DNA from: Sphingomonas yabuuchiae | GTDB taxonomy: Bacteria > Pseudomonadota > Alphaproteobacteria > Sphingomonadales > Sphingomonadaceae | Assembly: GCF_014199595.1 (NCBI RefSeq) | Contig: NZ_JACHNX010000010.1 | Coordinates: 62,001-126,000 of the forward strand | Direction: 5' to 3' | DNA length: 64,000 nt | Shown: piece after piece, positions 16,498-23,689 of the stretch | Layout of the letters: each line of letters starts with the position of its first letter | Position numbering within the stretch: the stretch's first letter is position 1 | Made by a program: the position numbers and the translations under genes | Notes under the pieces: model-generated | Database searches by the model: none | Told to the model about the DNA's origin: nothing | Seen by the model: only the letters and a program-made list of their open reading frames with translations

Positions 16498-16821
16498 GTG
16501 AAGAATCTCGACGAAATCCTGGCGATGGCCCAGAACGTCCAGAACGAACTGGAAAAGGCGCAGGCCAATCTCGACAATATCGAGGTCGAAGGAGTCTCGG
16601 GCGGCGGCCTGGTCAAGGTAAAGGCCTCGGCCAAGGGCCGGATCATCGGCATCACCATCGACGATTCGCTGATGCAGCCGTCGGAAAAGGGCATGCTGGA
16701 AGACCTGCTGGCCGCCGCGATCAACGACGCGCGGACCAAGGCGGATGCCGCCTCTGGCAGTGAAATGTCCAAGATGACCAGCGGCCTGCCGCTGCCGCCG
16801 GGCTTCAAGCTGCCCTTCTGA
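16498..16821 (+). CDS. ybaB: YbaB/EbfC-family nucleoid-associated protein
   Basis: 107 residues from a GTG one base after the dnaX stop; the overlapping ATG is followed directly by a stop. The family pattern is clear: 'NLDEILAMAQNVQNELEKAQ', 'VEGVSGGGLVKVKASAKGRI' and 'DLLAAAINDARTKAD'. EbfC/YbaB forms small dimers that bind DNA. It commonly sits between dnaX and recR; recR is not here. Confidence 0.92.
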   Translation: MKNLDEILAMAQNVQNELEKAQANLDNIEVEGVSGGGLVKVKASAKGRIIGITIDDSLMQPSEKGMLEDLLAAAINDARTKADAASGSEMSKMTSGLPLPPGFKLPF

Positions 16822-16840
16822 TCTGGGCTCGTTCGTTTCG

Positions 16841-16865
16841 GGAACGGTATGTCGGCTTTGGCGTT
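16841..16865 (+). promoter_or_regulatory. Candidate EcfG (general stress sigma factor) promoter
   Basis: GGAAC at 16841-16845, exactly 16 bases, then CGTT at 16862-16865. This is a full match to the alphaproteobacterial EcfG consensus GGAAC-N16/17-CGTT. It lies 30 bases before the ATG of the small membrane protein gene. Confidence 0.72.
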
Positions 16866-16895
16866 GCTTCCTCCGTCAAAATAGGAGGGAATGTC

Positions 16896-17150
16896 ATGGC
16901 CGACGAACGCGTTACCGAGACTTATGGCAATCAGCAGCCGCACACCACGGTGATCGAGCGCCGCAGCGGTGGCGGCGGCGGCATGGCGATCGCCATCGTC
17001 CTGCTGATCGCCGTGCTGGTCGGCGGCTTCTATCTCTTCAGCCGAGGTGGCGCGGAAAACCGTCGCGACGCGGCCGTGACCTCGGCCGCCAAGAGCGTCG
17101 GCGACACCGCCAAGAAGGCGGGCGACGCGATTTCCGGCGACGCCAAGTAA
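16896..17150 (+). CDS. Small single-pass membrane protein, probably stress-induced
   Basis: 84 residues: a hydrophilic N terminus with a five-Gly stretch, one transmembrane helix ('MAIAIVLLIAVLVGGFYLFS', about 30-49) and an Ala/Lys-rich amphipathic tail with 'SAAKSVGDTAKKAGDAIS'. The ribosome site is GGAGG. A full EcfG-type promoter lies upstream. No known catalytic motif; similar tail sequences occur in small envelope or stress proteins of this group. Function unknown. Confidence 0.8.
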   Translation: MADERVTETYGNQQPHTTVIERRSGGGGGMAIAIVLLIAVLVGGFYLFSRGGAENRRDAAVTSAAKSVGDTAKKAGDAISGDAK

Positions 17151-17159
17151 GGCGATCCG

Positions 17160-17576
17160 CTACCGGCCGGGCTGCTTTGGCTCGGCCGGCGGCATTGCTG
17201 GTGGATCGATCTCGGCTTCCGGATCGGTCAGGCGCTTGAGGATTTTTGCCCCAAAGGTCAGAGGGTCGCGTCCACCGCCATAACCGGCTTCACGCGCCTC
17301 GCTATGCGAACAGCGCCTCTGATCGGCAAACATGCCGCAAGGCCCAACTCCCCCAAGGACCTGGGTGCCGCTCAGGCCATTGCCTGCGCCATCTGCTTCC
17401 GTGTCCATGCTGCGGACCGATGGCGGTATGCGATAACGATCGGACGCACCACGACGTCCGCATACGACCACCTCGTCCCGGCTCATCGAACAGTCTGCTC
17501 GTGGGGTGATGCGCGGTAGCGACAAGTCCGGTGGCGCGGCTTGCACCATCATGATCAGGACCATGGCTGCACTCAT
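17160..17576 (-). CDS. Small exported protein of unknown function
   Basis: 138 residues from 'MSAAMVLIMMVQAAPP'; an ATG 7 codons earlier is also possible. The N terminus looks like a short signal peptide. The segment 'CSMSRDEVVVCGRRGASDRY' with two Cys and 'RIPPSVR' recurs in many small sphingomonad exported proteins. The C terminus is Pro-rich ('PPAMPPAEPKQPGR'). It is tail-to-tail with the small stress membrane protein, 9 bases apart. No function can be assigned. Confidence 0.65.
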   Translation of the reverse strand: MSAAMVLIMMVQAAPPDLSLPRITPRADCSMSRDEVVVCGRRGASDRYRIPPSVRSMDTEADGAGNGLSGTQVLGGVGPCGMFADQRRCSHSEAREAGYGGGRDPLTFGAKILKRLTDPEAEIDPPAMPPAEPKQPGR

Positions 17577-17668
17577 CCCCGGGTTCCCGCCTACCATGAT
17601 TGAAGGGTGTTGCGAGATCGTGGCTTTTGAGAGGCAATCTTTTCGAAGGGCATCGTGCGTGGTGGCTA

Positions 17669-17800
17669 CCCTCCCCCATCCCCTCCCGCCTGCGGGAGGG
17701 GCGTGTTCCTGTCAGGCGACACAAACCATCAAAGACGTTGTGGCATGGGCGGGCGGCCCCGTGCACGCCCCTCCCGCAAGCGGGAGGGGATGGGGGAGGG
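17669..17800. repeat. GC-rich palindromic repeat, Sphingomonas REP-like
   Basis: Outer arms CCCTCCCCCATCCCCTCCCG and its complement at 17781-17800, each with its own inner CCTGCGGG- or GCAAGCGGG-type palindrome, enclose about 60 bases. It occupies most of the 251-base gap between two minus-strand genes. Related units occur at 39389-39860. Confidence 0.8.
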
Positions 17801-17827
17801 AAAGGTGTCTCACCGAGACTCCCACCC

Positions 17828-18502
17828 TTATGAAATACAGCTATCCAGCCCCTGCCGCCGCACCACGCCCACATAACGCGCGATCACATTGCCATGTTTG
17901 CGCACGAACCCGGTCGGCGCCACCGCAGCACGCTTCTTCGGCAGCGGCAGGACGGCGGCGATCCGTGCGGCCTCGGTCGGTGAGAGGTGCGAGGCGTCAT
18001 GCCCGAAATAGCGCATCGCCCCGGCATTGGCGCCGTACGTCCCGATGCCCGTCTCGGCGATGTTGAGATACACTTCCATGATCCGCCGCTTGCCCCACAG
18101 CGTCTCGATCAGGAAGGTGAACCACGCCTCGAACGCCTTGCGGACGTACCCGCCATTCTGGAACAGGAAGGCGTTCTTCGCGGTCTGCTGGCTGATCGTC
18201 GAGCCGCCGCGGATGCGACCGCCCTTGGCGTTGCGATAGGCCGCGCTCGCCATCGCCTTGAAGTCGAAGCCGTTATGGGAACAAAAACGCGCATCCTCGC
18301 CCGCGATCGCGGCGCGCGCCATGTCCGGGTCCATCTCGGACAGCGGCATCCAGTCCTTGGTCACGCCATGCCCGCCGATCACGTCCCCCAACATGGTGAA
18401 GGTGATCGGCGGCGGCACGAAGCGGTAGATGCCGACCCAGACGACACTGACGATCACAAAGGCGAGCATGGCCTTCAGGGCCCAGCGAGCGATGCGCAAC
18501 AT
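17828..18502 (-). CDS. mtgA: Monofunctional peptidoglycan glycosyltransferase
   Basis: 224 residues from 'MLRIARWALKAML'; an ATG ten codons earlier is possible. One N-terminal transmembrane helix (about 8-28) anchors a GT51 transglycosylase domain. Catalytic Glu69 is in 'AAIAGEDARFCSHNGFD'; 'RIRGGSTISQQTAKNAFL' and 'KRRIMEVYLNIAETG' are the other conserved motifs. It polymerises lipid II into glycan strands in the periplasm. No transpeptidase domain, as expected for MtgA. Confidence 0.93.
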   Translation of the reverse strand: MLRIARWALKAMLAFVIVSVVWVGIYRFVPPPITFTMLGDVIGGHGVTKDWMPLSEMDPDMARAAIAGEDARFCSHNGFDFKAMASAAYRNAKGGRIRGGSTISQQTAKNAFLFQNGGYVRKAFEAWFTFLIETLWGKRRIMEVYLNIAETGIGTYGANAGAMRYFGHDASHLSPTEAARIAAVLPLPKKRAAVAPTGFVRKHGNVIARYVGVVRRQGLDSCIS

Positions 18503-18561
18503 GGGCGGGGTCCTTAGCGGGGTTTGGCGCACGCGTCACTCGCTCCGCACCCCACGCCGGT

Positions 18562-19548
18562 TCAGGATTTCAGGGTCTGCGCGATCCAGCGGTCGAACAG
18601 CTCGGGCCAGAGCCGGGCAGGCGCGCCTTCCGGAGCGCTCATCGCGCCGAAGCCATGGCCGCCCTTTTCGAAGAAATGCGCCTCGACCGGCACCTTCGCC
18701 GCCCGCGCCTGGGTCAGCACGTCGATCGACTGGTCGAGCGGGACCAGGCCGTCATCGACGGCGTGGACCAGGAACAGCGGCGGCGTGCTCGCAGAAATCC
18801 GGCGCGGCGTGTCGTAGCGCGCCTTGGTCGCGGGATCGGGATTGGGGCCGAGCAGATTGTCGCGCGACCCCGGATGGGTGTTCGGTGTCGACAGGCTCGC
18901 CACCGGATAGACGAGGCCCGAAAAGCGTGGGCGGGCCGATTGCCGGTCGGCGGCGTCGACTGGGTTATAGACCTTGTCGTCATATCCGACGGTCAGCGAT
19001 GCGGCGAGATGCCCGCCCGCCGAAAAACCGACAATGCCCAGCTTGGCCGCATCGATGCCATAGCGCGCGGCATTGGCGCGGATCAGCCGCATCGCGCGCT
19101 GCGCATCTTGAAGCGGCACGTTCGCCTGATCGTCCCACCCTTCCGACGGCAGGCGATAGGATAGTGCGAAGACGGTGATGCCGTGCGGGTTCAACGTCTT
19201 GGCGACATCAACCCCCTCATTCTGGATCGACACGAAACCATAGCCGCCGCCCGGGATGGTCAGCACCGCACGGCCATCGGGGCGTTCGGGGCGGAAGACG
19301 GCGACGATCGGATTGGCGGTGCCGCGCAGCCACAATTCCTGCCGCCCGGCCGGGCCGTTCATCGACGGATTGGGCTTGGGCAGGGTCGCGCGCGCGCCGG
19401 GCGGTCGACCGGGCCAGAGCGGGAAATGCTCGGCGGGGGGCCAGGGCGTCATACCCGGTGCGGCGGGAGCGGTCTGGGCCGCCACGCGGCTGGCCAGCGG
19501 CACGGTGGCCATGGCCCCGATCAGAGAGCGTCGGTCGATCATTGGCAT
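18562..19548 (-). CDS. Exported alpha/beta hydrolase, acetylxylan esterase-like
   Basis: 328 residues from 'MPMIDRRSLIGAMA', preceded by GGAGG. The RR plus hydrophobic stretch ending 'SRVAAQ' looks like a Tat or Sec signal. The oxyanion loop 'VLTIPGGGYGFVS', nucleophile Ser in 'GIVGFSAGGHLAAS', Asp in 'VHAVDDGLVP' and His in 'EKGGHGFG' give a complete triad. This is the hormone-sensitive-lipase/esterase-like group, often acting on acetylated sugars. The substrate is inferred only from family resemblance. Confidence 0.85.
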   Translation of the reverse strand: MPMIDRRSLIGAMATVPLASRVAAQTAPAAPGMTPWPPAEHFPLWPGRPPGARATLPKPNPSMNGPAGRQELWLRGTANPIVAVFRPERPDGRAVLTIPGGGYGFVSIQNEGVDVAKTLNPHGITVFALSYRLPSEGWDDQANVPLQDAQRAMRLIRANAARYGIDAAKLGIVGFSAGGHLAASLTVGYDDKVYNPVDAADRQSARPRFSGLVYPVASLSTPNTHPGSRDNLLGPNPDPATKARYDTPRRISASTPPLFLVHAVDDGLVPLDQSIDVLTQARAAKVPVEAHFFEKGGHGFGAMSAPEGAPARLWPELFDRWIAQTLKS

Positions 19549-19631
19549 CCCCTCATCCTCCGCGCCTGATAGCGCTATATGGGCATCAGGGTGCCGGGGC
19601 CGCACGCGCCGATCAAGTGAAAAGGGCGCAA

Positions 19632-19668
19632 AGAAAAAGGGGCGGAAAGCTTTCGCCTCCGCCCCCCT
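19632..19668 (-). terminator. Rho-independent terminator after the polyamine gene pair
   Basis: On the minus strand GGGGCGGA, an inner AAAGCTTT, TCCGCCCC and then TTTTTCTT. It closes the transcript of the deoxyhypusine-synthase-like gene and its small coupled partner. Confidence 0.85.
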
Positions 19669-19682
19669 GTCTCAATCTCGTC

Positions 19683-19829
19683 TCAATGACCGTATTTCTT
19701 GATCCCCCGCCTGCGCAGCTTTTCGCGCTTGCGCCGACGGCTGTACGGGATCGCGAACGCCAACCCGGCAACCAGAACGATGCCGATGATCACATAGGCC
19801 AGCTGTTCGCGTTCAAGAAATTCCAGCAT
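19683..19829 (-). CDS. 48-residue membrane protein coupled to the deoxyhypusine-synthase-like gene
   Basis: The ATG at 19827-19829 shares its A with the upstream TAA (TAATG), so it should be translated by coupling. The product starts 'MLEFLEREQLAYVIIGIVLV', has one transmembrane helix ('YVIIGIVLVAGLAFAIPY') and ends in a very basic tail ('RRRKREKLRRRGIKKYGH'). The terminator begins 15 bases after the stop, which fits a real last gene. Function unknown. Confidence 0.72.
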   Translation of the reverse strand: MLEFLEREQLAYVIIGIVLVAGLAFAIPYSRRRKREKLRRRGIKKYGH

Positions 19830-20878
19830 TAGTCGAAAATCGCCCCCCAACGACGCTTAACACGCTCCCGCCAGTGACCGCGATGATAGGCGTCCGACGC
19901 GAGCAGCGGCATGACCGAACCCGCTTCCGCGAACACCATCTGTTCGAGCGCGGTATCGACCTTGCCCCAGCTAGCCGCTTCCTTGAGCGTCGAGGACGAG
20001 CAGGCACCGTCACGAACATCGGCCACCGTGATCTGCACGGCGTACTTGTGCATCTCGACGTCTTCATGGCCCAGGATCTCGGCGCAAACAACCGTGTCCT
20101 GAATGAAATTCTTCGGAACGCCGCCGCCGATCATCAGCAGGCCGGTGGTGCCCGCCTTGATCTTTATGTCGGTCAGTTCGCGGAAGTCGGCAATGGCGTC
20201 GAGCACCATGTAGGGCTTGCCTTCCTTGGCACGCTCGACCTGATGCTTCACCAGACCGAAACCGGCCGACGAATCAACGAACGCCGGGCAGAAGATCGGC
20301 ACGTCATGCTCATAGGCGAGCTTGACGAGGCTGTTTTCCTTCTTGCCGTGCTCGACCAGATACTTGCCCATCTCGCGGATGAAGGCGCGGCTCGAATAGG
20401 CCTTGGGCTCCAGCGAGTCCGCGATCTTGCCGATCGTGTGGTCGCAGTCCTGCAGCTGCTCTTCGTCGATATAGGTGTCGTAGATGCGGTCGATGTACAG
20501 CGAACGCAGCGTGTTATCGTCGGGGATTTCCAGCGCCTGATAATGCTTGTGGCCCAGGCCCTCGAAGAAATCCATGTCGACGATCGACGCGCCGGTGGCG
20601 ACGATGCCGTCGATCATGTTCGAGCGCAGCAGCTCGGCATAAAGGTCCATGCAGCCGCCCGCCGAGGTCGAACCGGCGATCACCAGGAAGATCGAGCAGT
20701 CCTTGTCGGCCAGCATCTGGTTGTAGATGCCGGTCGCGCGCGCCAGGTCGCGGCTGGTGAAGCTCATCTTGCCCATCGAATCGATGATCGGGCGGGCGTC
20801 GAACGAAGTGATGTCGATATGCTCGACCACGCTGGAGAGCAGCTCGGCCTTACGGTTGTCGTTGATCGTGTCGGTCAT
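19829..20878 (-). CDS. Deoxyhypusine synthase-family enzyme, probably homospermidine synthase-like
   Basis: 349 residues. The deoxyhypusine synthase fold is recognised from 'IFLVIAGSTSAGGCMDLYAE' (NAD binding), 'DVPIFCPAFVDSSAGFGLV' and 'GLLMIGGGVPKNFIQ'. The active-site Lys306 is in 'AASWGKVDTA', equivalent to the Lys that carries the aminobutyl imine in the eukaryotic enzyme. Bacteria have no eIF5A, so the aminobutyl acceptor should be a small amine such as putrescine, giving homospermidine. The ornithine decarboxylase gene upstream on the same strand supports this. The exact reaction is inferred. Confidence 0.85.
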   Translation of the reverse strand: MTDTINDNRKAELLSSVVEHIDITSFDARPIIDSMGKMSFTSRDLARATGIYNQMLADKDCSIFLVIAGSTSAGGCMDLYAELLRSNMIDGIVATGASIVDMDFFEGLGHKHYQALEIPDDNTLRSLYIDRIYDTYIDEEQLQDCDHTIGKIADSLEPKAYSSRAFIREMGKYLVEHGKKENSLVKLAYEHDVPIFCPAFVDSSAGFGLVKHQVERAKEGKPYMVLDAIADFRELTDIKIKAGTTGLLMIGGGVPKNFIQDTVVCAEILGHEDVEMHKYAVQITVADVRDGACSSSTLKEAASWGKVDTALEQMVFAEAGSVMPLLASDAYHRGHWRERVKRRWGAIFD

Positions 20879-21007
20879 GATGGTTCCATCATCATCGAGA
20901 AGCCGTCGTCGTTATTGGGGACGCGGTAACCCGGCTGGCCCGGCTCTGCGCGGGGGCAGTGCCGGTATGCGAAGGGGCCTTATCGCGGTCGAAACCGCAA
21001 TGCCACC

Positions 21008-21038
21008 CCATTCCCCTCCCGCCGAAGCGGAAGGGGAT
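21008..21038. repeat. Short GC-rich inverted repeat between the polyamine genes
   Basis: CCCCATTCCCCTCC and GGAAGGGGATAAAGG arms flank GCCGAAGC. It may be a truncated member of the palindromic repeat family; it could also stabilise or attenuate the transcript between the two genes. Confidence 0.5.
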
Positions 21039-21062
21039 AAAGGAGGTGCTAAAGTCGCCGGG

Positions 21063-22328
21063 TTACAGCTTGACGACGTTCGCCGGACGGGCCTGCTCGA
21101 CCTCGTCGCGATAGACCGAGAACATCGGCTCGTCGTCGGTCACGACGAACTCGTGACAGGTAAAGCCGTTGAACTGGGTGCGCATGGCCTGGCCGTAAGC
21201 CCCCAGCATCCCGATCTCAAAATAATCGCCGGTGTTCGTGTCCGCAGGCAGCGGGAACGGACCCTGCATGAAGTCCAGGTCGTCGCAGGTCGGGCCCCAG
21301 AAGCTGAAGTCCATGTCGCGCGCGTCGGAATCCGGCTCGCGCAGCAGCTGGACCGGATATTTCCACCCGATATGCGCCGCATCGAACAGCGCGCCGTACG
21401 CGCCGTCATTGATGTACAGCTCGTTGCCCCGGCGACGCTCGACGCGCACCACAACCGACGAGTATTCCGCGCACAGCGCCCGGCCCGGCTCGGCCCAGAG
21501 TTCAGCCGAGTAGGACACCGGCAGGCTCTCGAACGCGCGGTGGATCGTCTCGAAGAAACGCTCCAGCGGCGGCGGGGTCATGCCCGGATAGGCCGAGGGG
21601 AAGCCGCCGCCGACATCGATCACGTCGACCGTGACGGCCGCCGCGACGATCGCCGCGCGCACCCGCTCCATCGCCGCCGAATAGGCGTCGGGGGTCATGG
21701 TCTGGCTGCCGACATGGAAGCAGATGCCCAGCGCGTCGGCGACCTGACGGGTCGCGATCAGCAGGTCCTTCGACTCTTCCAGGCTGACGCCGAACTTCGA
21801 CCCCAGGCTGAGCTTGGCGTATTCGGACGACACGCGCATCCGGACGCACAGGGTCAGGTCGGTCGCGCCGTTCGTGGCACGGACGATCTTCTCCAGCTCT
21901 TCCATGCTGTCGAGCGAATAGGTGCGGACGCCGTGGGTGAAATAGGCTTCGGCAATCGCCTCTTCCGACTTCACCGGATGCATGAAGCAGCAGACGGCCT
22001 GCGGGGCGACCGACTTCACCAGACGAACTTCCGCGATCGAAGCGGTGTCGAAATGGGTGATGCCATTGTCCCACAGGATCTGGATCAGATCCGCAGACGG
22101 GTTCGCCTTCACCGCGTACATCGAGCGGCCCGGAAACTTCTCGACGAAGAATCGGGCGGCGCGCGCAGCAGCGTGCGGGCGAAGCAGCGTGACCGGATCA
22201 GCCGGACGACGCTTGGCGATGTCGATGCCGCGCTCCAGATTGGAGGGGACGGCGGTCGAGTGGGCAGCTAGCCCCAGCGCGCGATGATTCTGGTGCAACT
22301 CAAGGGACCTCCAATTGCCGGACGGCAT
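21063..22328 (-). CDS. Ornithine/lysine decarboxylase, type III PLP fold
   Basis: 421 residues from the ATG at 22326-22328; the first ~35 residues are not conserved family sequence and a later start is possible. PLP Lys74 is in 'SMYAVKANPSAD'; 'FDTASIAEV', 'CFMHPVKSEE', 'HVGSQT', 'DVGGGFPSAYPG', 'AEPGRALCAE' and the cross-subunit Cys in 'WGPTCDDLD' are all present. It would make putrescine from ornithine (or cadaverine from lysine). It lies 184 bases upstream of the deoxyhypusine-synthase-like gene. Confidence 0.9.
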   Translation of the reverse strand: MPSGNWRSLELHQNHRALGLAAHSTAVPSNLERGIDIAKRRPADPVTLLRPHAAARAARFFVEKFPGRSMYAVKANPSADLIQILWDNGITHFDTASIAEVRLVKSVAPQAVCCFMHPVKSEEAIAEAYFTHGVRTYSLDSMEELEKIVRATNGATDLTLCVRMRVSSEYAKLSLGSKFGVSLEESKDLLIATRQVADALGICFHVGSQTMTPDAYSAAMERVRAAIVAAAVTVDVIDVGGGFPSAYPGMTPPPLERFFETIHRAFESLPVSYSAELWAEPGRALCAEYSSVVVRVERRRGNELYINDGAYGALFDAAHIGWKYPVQLLREPDSDARDMDFSFWGPTCDDLDFMQGPFPLPADTNTGDYFEIGMLGAYGQAMRTQFNGFTCHEFVVTDDEPMFSVYRDEVEQARPANVVKL

Positions 22329-22382
22329 ACGGTGACAAAAAGCTGCCTTGCGGTTGGAAGTCCCATGGGGCAGCGGAGGCGC

Positions 22383-22411
22383 GAAATAGGGTCGGCGTTT
22401 TCGAATGTAAA
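22383..22411 (-). promoter_or_regulatory. Candidate promoter for ornithine decarboxylase
   Basis: On the minus strand TTTACA (22411-22406), 17 bases, TATTTC (22388-22383). The -10 match is partial. Predicted leader of about 48 bases. Confidence 0.35.
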
Positions 22412-22439
22412 GCGGTAGAAAGCCCGTCGGAGATAAAAA

Positions 22440-23402
22440 GTGACAATCTTAAGACAACCGACAAAAGCAGGGGTGCGCGACGCCGCAGAGAAGATCGCCC
22501 GCATCCTGCCCCCTTCACCAATATTTCCCTTTATTATCAAAGGGAAGATGGTGGTTTTCAAGGCGGAAAACTTGCAACCTGTCGGCGCGTTCAAGCTGCG
22601 CGGCGCATGGCACCGGTTAACCGCGTTGGACGCGGATTCGCGGGCGCGGGGCGTCGTCGCCTTCTCGTCCGGCAACCACGCACAGGGAATCGCCTGGGCC
22701 GCGCGGCGGCTGGGGATCGCGGCGACGATCGTGATGCCCGCCGATGCACCCGCGTCGAAGCGCGAAGGCACGCTGGCGCTGGGCGCGGAGATCGTCGATT
22801 ACGACCGGGCGACCGAAAGCCGCGAGAAGATCGCCCGGAGGCTGGCCGAGGCGCGTGGTGCGACGCTGGTGCCCAGCTTCGACGATCCCTGGGTGATCGA
22901 GGGACAGGGCTCGGCGGGCATCGAGGCGGCGGCGCAGATGGCCGCGCTGGGCCTGCCCTCGCCCGTCCATGTCGTATCGCCCTGTGGCGGCGGCGGGCTG
23001 GCGGCGGGATTGACGCTGGCCCTGCCCGAGGCGCGGATCACGGTGGTCGAGCCCGAGGGCTGGGACGATATGCGGCGCTCGCTGGAGGCCGGGTGGATCG
23101 AGCCGGTCGGCGACAACCCGCCGCCGACCGCGTGCGACTCGCTTCAGACGACGCGCGTCTCGCCTCTGACCTTCGAAGTGCTGGCCCGGCGGGGCGCGGA
23201 GGGCGTCGCGGTCAGCGAGGCCGAGGTCGCGGCGGCACAACGTTTCGCGGCCGAGCGGCTAAGGCTGGTGGTCGAGCCGGGCGGCGCGGTGGCGCTGGCC
23301 GCGCTGCTGGCGGGCAAGTTCACGCCGGCGGACGGGATGCTGATCCTGCTGTCGGGCGGCAATGTCGACCGTGCGGCCTATGCGCGCGTACTGGCGGGCT
23401 GA
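22440..23402 (+). CDS. Threonine/serine dehydratase-like PLP enzyme
   Basis: 320 residues from a GTG preceded by GGAG with 7-base spacing. It is a fold-type II PLP enzyme: Lys52 in 'PVGAFKLRGAWH', 'VAFSSGNHAQGIAWAAR', the phosphate-binding 'SPCGGGGLAAGL' and 'LLSGGNVD'. It has no C-terminal ACT domain, so it resembles the catabolic or degradative threonine dehydratase/serine racemase group rather than IlvA. It is divergent from ornithine decarboxylase. Confidence 0.87.
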   Translation: MTILRQPTKAGVRDAAEKIARILPPSPIFPFIIKGKMVVFKAENLQPVGAFKLRGAWHRLTALDADSRARGVVAFSSGNHAQGIAWAARRLGIAATIVMPADAPASKREGTLALGAEIVDYDRATESREKIARRLAEARGATLVPSFDDPWVIEGQGSAGIEAAAQMAALGLPSPVHVVSPCGGGGLAAGLTLALPEARITVVEPEGWDDMRRSLEAGWIEPVGDNPPPTACDSLQTTRVSPLTFEVLARRGAEGVAVSEAEVAAAQRFAAERLRLVVEPGGAVALAALLAGKFTPADGMLILLSGGNVDRAAYARVLAG

Positions 23403-23566
23403 TGGAGGGCATTGCGAACGCCGCGCCGGGGCTGGCGATGATCGCCGCCTTCGCCTGTGTGGCGGGCGGTGTCGTCACCATCCGGCGCGGGGATCGGCGG
23501 AAAGGCGTGCTGATGCTGGTGATGGGGGTGGTGCTGGTCGGGAATGTGCTGATCTGGACGATGTGA
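23402..23566 (+). CDS. 54-residue membrane protein coupled to the dehydratase gene
   Basis: The ATG overlaps the dehydratase TGA (TGATG). The product has two hydrophobic helices ('APGLAMIAAFACVAGGVVTI' and 'VLMLVMGVVLVGNVLIWTM') joined by a basic loop ('RRGDRRKG'). This is a plausible small membrane hairpin protein. Function unknown. A palindromic repeat begins 15 bases after the stop. Confidence 0.65.
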   Translation: MEGIANAAPGLAMIAAFACVAGGVVTIRRGDRRKGVLMLVMGVVLVGNVLIWTM

Positions 23567-23580
23567 AGGGCGGCAGAGAA

Positions 23581-23683
23581 AAGCCCCTCCCCTTCAGGGG
23601 AGGGGTTGGGGTGGGGCTTTTCCAAGGGCGTGGCATGTGAGGAAGCGCCCCACCCCCTGCCCCTCCCCTGAAGGGGAGGGGTG
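23581..23683. repeat. GC-rich palindromic repeat between two convergent genes
   Basis: CCCCTCCCCTTCAGGGGAGGGG followed by TTGGGGTGGGGC; about 25 bases later the complement GCCCCACC and a second CCCTCCCCTGAAGGGGAGGGG. It is the closest relative of the insert inside the cysteine desulfurase gene (12947-13039). Confidence 0.88.
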
Positions 23684-23689
23684 AAACCT

